This document shows positions 6,869-8,350 of a stretch of DNA of 8,350 bases, one piece after another. The position numbers were made by a program, and so were the translations under genes. Position 1 is the stretch's first letter, and every line of letters starts with the position of its first letter. Under the pieces are notes generated by a model. That model ran no database searches and was not told the origin of the DNA. It saw nothing but the letters and a program-made list of their open reading frames with translations. Source of the DNA: JBAYVY01 sp041674345 (lineage in GTDB: Bacteria; Planctomycetota; Phycisphaerae; Phycisphaerales; Zrk34); the NCBI GenBank assembly GCA_041674345.1, contig JBAYVY010000156.1:1-8350 (forward strand). The letters are read 5' to 3'.

Positions 6869-8179
6869 ATGAACGAATGGTTCGACGCTGAACAGCACGT
6901 GGAACGGGCGCAGGAGCTGTACGAGTCCGGCCGGTGGGAGGACGCCCTGCGCGAACTCAAAGCCGCGCTCGATGTGCATCCCGACAACGGCGAGTGGCTT
7001 TTCAACATGGGCCTGACCCTCGAAGCGATGGGCCGGCTGGACGAAGCCATCGACGCCTTCACCAAAGCCATCGAGCTTCAGGGCGAAGAGACCGAAACGC
7101 TGAACATACTCGGCTCGGCGCTCAGCCGGGACAATCGCCACGACGAAGCGCTGGCGCGTTTTGAAAAAGCGCAGCAAATCGACCCGCGCGACCCGGCCAG
7201 TTACGCCAACCGCATCGCCACCTACGCGCAGCTCGGCCGGCATGACGAGGCGGAAGTGATGTTCTACCTGGTCATGCAGTTCGACGAGAAAAACGCCCGC
7301 GCTTATTTCAACCTCGGCCAGTCGCTGCTCGAACGGGGCCGGTACGACCGCTCGCTGCATTGCTTCAACCGCGTCCTCCAACTGGACGAACAGGACGAAC
7401 ACGTCCACGGCCGGCTGGCGGATGTGTATTGGGCGCTGGGGCAGTATGAACAGGCGTATCGCTGCTTTTTGCAGCAGTTGCGTTGTCAGCCCGGCGACAT
7501 CGACACGCTGCTGAACATGGGCAACATGCTGATCGAGATGGGCCGGGGCATCGAGGCGGCGGAGAAGTTCCGCAGGGTGATGGAACTGGAGCCGACGCAT
7601 CCCGACGCGCACCATTATCTGGGCGAACTGGCGATGCGGGCCGGTCATCTCGAAGCGGCCACCACCGCGCTGGAACGCGCGATCGGCTTCGACGCCACGA
7701 TCGTCGGCCCGCGCACGAAACTGGCGATGATCGCCCTGCGGCACAGCCAGATTCACCTCGCCCGACGCCGGCTCAAACAGGAACTGGAACACCTGACCGA
7801 CGACGTCGATCACCGCCTCCGCGAAGAACTGGGTCAGACGCTGCTCGACGCGCGTCTGTTCGCCGAGGCGCAACAGGTGTACGGCGAACTGGCGAAACAA
7901 AACCCGCAAATCGCCCGCTACCCGCATCAACTGGCCGTCGCGCTGCTCAGCGAAGGACAGATGCAACCCGGCATCGCCGCCGCCCGTCGCGCCGTCAAAC
8001 TCGACCGAACCTATCTGCTGGCGATGCGCAACCTGACGCTGGCGTACATCGAAACCAACCAGTGGCGTCGCGCCGGGGCGGTGGTTCGCCAAGCGCTGCG
8101 ACTGGACCCGACCCACGCCGCGTTCAAACGCCTGGCCCGACGGATCGCGCTGCACCGCATCATGTCACGAATGTTCTGA
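6869..8179 (+). CDS. Soluble tetratricopeptide-repeat protein
   Basis: This is a 436-residue TPR protein without a signal peptide or membrane helix, so it is probably cytoplasmic. It starts MNEWFDAEQHVERAQELYES, a beginning I recall from a conserved planctomycete TPR family, which supports ATG 6869. The open frame continues upstream to 5777 only as antisense of the HEAT gene. TPRs fill the protein from residue 10: GRWEDALRELKAALDVHP (21-38), EWLFNMGLTLEAMGRLDEAI (42-61), HDEALARFEKAQQIDP, ARAYFNLGQSLLERGRYDRS (143-162), VYWALGQYEQAYRCF, TLLNMGNMLIEMGRGIEAAE (213-232) and AHHYLGELAMRAGHLEAA (247-264). A less regular middle (about 275-320) has LARRRLKQELEHL, and two or three more TPRs follow up to about 415. 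The end is basic (KRLARRIALHRIMSRMF). Such proteins hold protein complexes together. Neither a partner nor a pathway is shown by the sequence. It ends 51 bp before the right-hand repeat. Confidence 0.88.
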   Translation: MNEWFDAEQHVERAQELYESGRWEDALRELKAALDVHPDNGEWLFNMGLTLEAMGRLDEAIDAFTKAIELQGEETETLNILGSALSRDNRHDEALARFEKAQQIDPRDPASYANRIATYAQLGRHDEAEVMFYLVMQFDEKNARAYFNLGQSLLERGRYDRSLHCFNRVLQLDEQDEHVHGRLADVYWALGQYEQAYRCFLQQLRCQPGDIDTLLNMGNMLIEMGRGIEAAEKFRRVMELEPTHPDAHHYLGELAMRAGHLEAATTALERAIGFDATIVGPRTKLAMIALRHSQIHLARRRLKQELEHLTDDVDHRLREELGQTLLDARLFAEAQQVYGELAKQNPQIARYPHQLAVALLSEGQMQPGIAAARRAVKLDRTYLLAMRNLTLAYIETNQWRRAGAVVRQALRLDPTHAAFKRLARRIALHRIMSRMF

Positions 8180-8230
8180 AAATGCGGTGTTATGCGAGGA
8201 ACTACCAGCAAATGATGAAACTCAATGTTC

Positions 8231-8350
8231 TGTAACCGTTCACGGGTTTAAAAACGGCGTTTTTGACCCAAAAACGAGGGTTGCAAGAGCCAAAATCGAC
8301 CTTTTTCGTTAGCTTTCATTGGCTGACCCTCATTATTGGCTCAAAAACGG
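8231..8350 (+). repeat. MITE-like dispersed repeat, right copy (runs off the window)
   Basis: It opens with TGTAACCGTTCACGGG (8231-8246), the exact inverse of 106-121. Next comes a perfect palindrome of CGTTTTTG (8258-8265) and CAAAAACG (8269-8276) around ACC, overlapped by a second one, AAAAACG-G-CGTTTTT (8250-8264). GAGCCAA, TCGACC and TTTTTCG then follow in the same order as in the left copy. TTGGCTCAAAAACGG (8336-8350) matches 12-26 inverted. It is about 10 bases longer than the left copy over the shared part. The two copies point away from each other, with their GTAACCG ends facing into the window. The far end is cut by the window edge. Confidence 0.72.

Overview
The window looks like chromosomal DNA from a Planctomycetota bacterium, probably of the Phycisphaerae type. 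The coding DNA is G+C-rich with long spurious antisense ORFs. The genes are large TPR and HEAT-repeat proteins, including a TMTC-like membrane TPR protein and a soluble TPR protein with an MNEWFDAEQHVERA-type start. Junk-like dispersed repeats sit in the gaps between genes. The assignment rests on gene style and recall of similar families, not on a marker gene.

Layout. (1) 1-121: one copy of a short dispersed repeat with palindromic cores. It ends at a 16-base motif that recurs, inverted, at 8231-8246. (2) 122-885, minus strand: a decayed gene, tentatively a type II restriction endonuclease. It is split by a frameshift near 557 and cut off at 121 by the repeat. This part is visibly poorer in G+C than the rest. 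(3) 996-1685, minus: a DedA/VTT-family membrane protein. (4) 1745-4162, plus, divergent from it: an 805-residue protein with a polytopic GT-C/TMTC-like membrane domain followed by about nine TPRs. Its first ~40 codons are made of dispersed repeat DNA. (5) 4163-4435: a convergent gap holding a long hairpin. (6) 4436-6727, minus: an exported HEAT-repeat protein with a Pro/Ala/Thr-rich tail. (7) 6728-6868: a divergent promoter gap. (8) 6869-8179, plus: a soluble TPR protein. (9) 8231-8350: the second, inverted copy of the terminal repeat, running off the window.

The intact genes form two divergent pairs (DedA with the TMTC-like protein, and HEAT with the TPR protein) whose inner members converge on the hairpin at 4202-4279. 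Nothing in the sequence ties them into one pathway. Envelope work is the common theme: a lipid-carrier-type transporter, a putative membrane glycosyltransferase and an exported scaffold protein.

I found no convincing new multi-gene system. The parts most worth a second look are the MITE-like repeat that bounds the window on both sides and truncates the restriction gene, the gene start built from heptamer and inverted-repeat DNA, and the long hairpin between the convergent genes.
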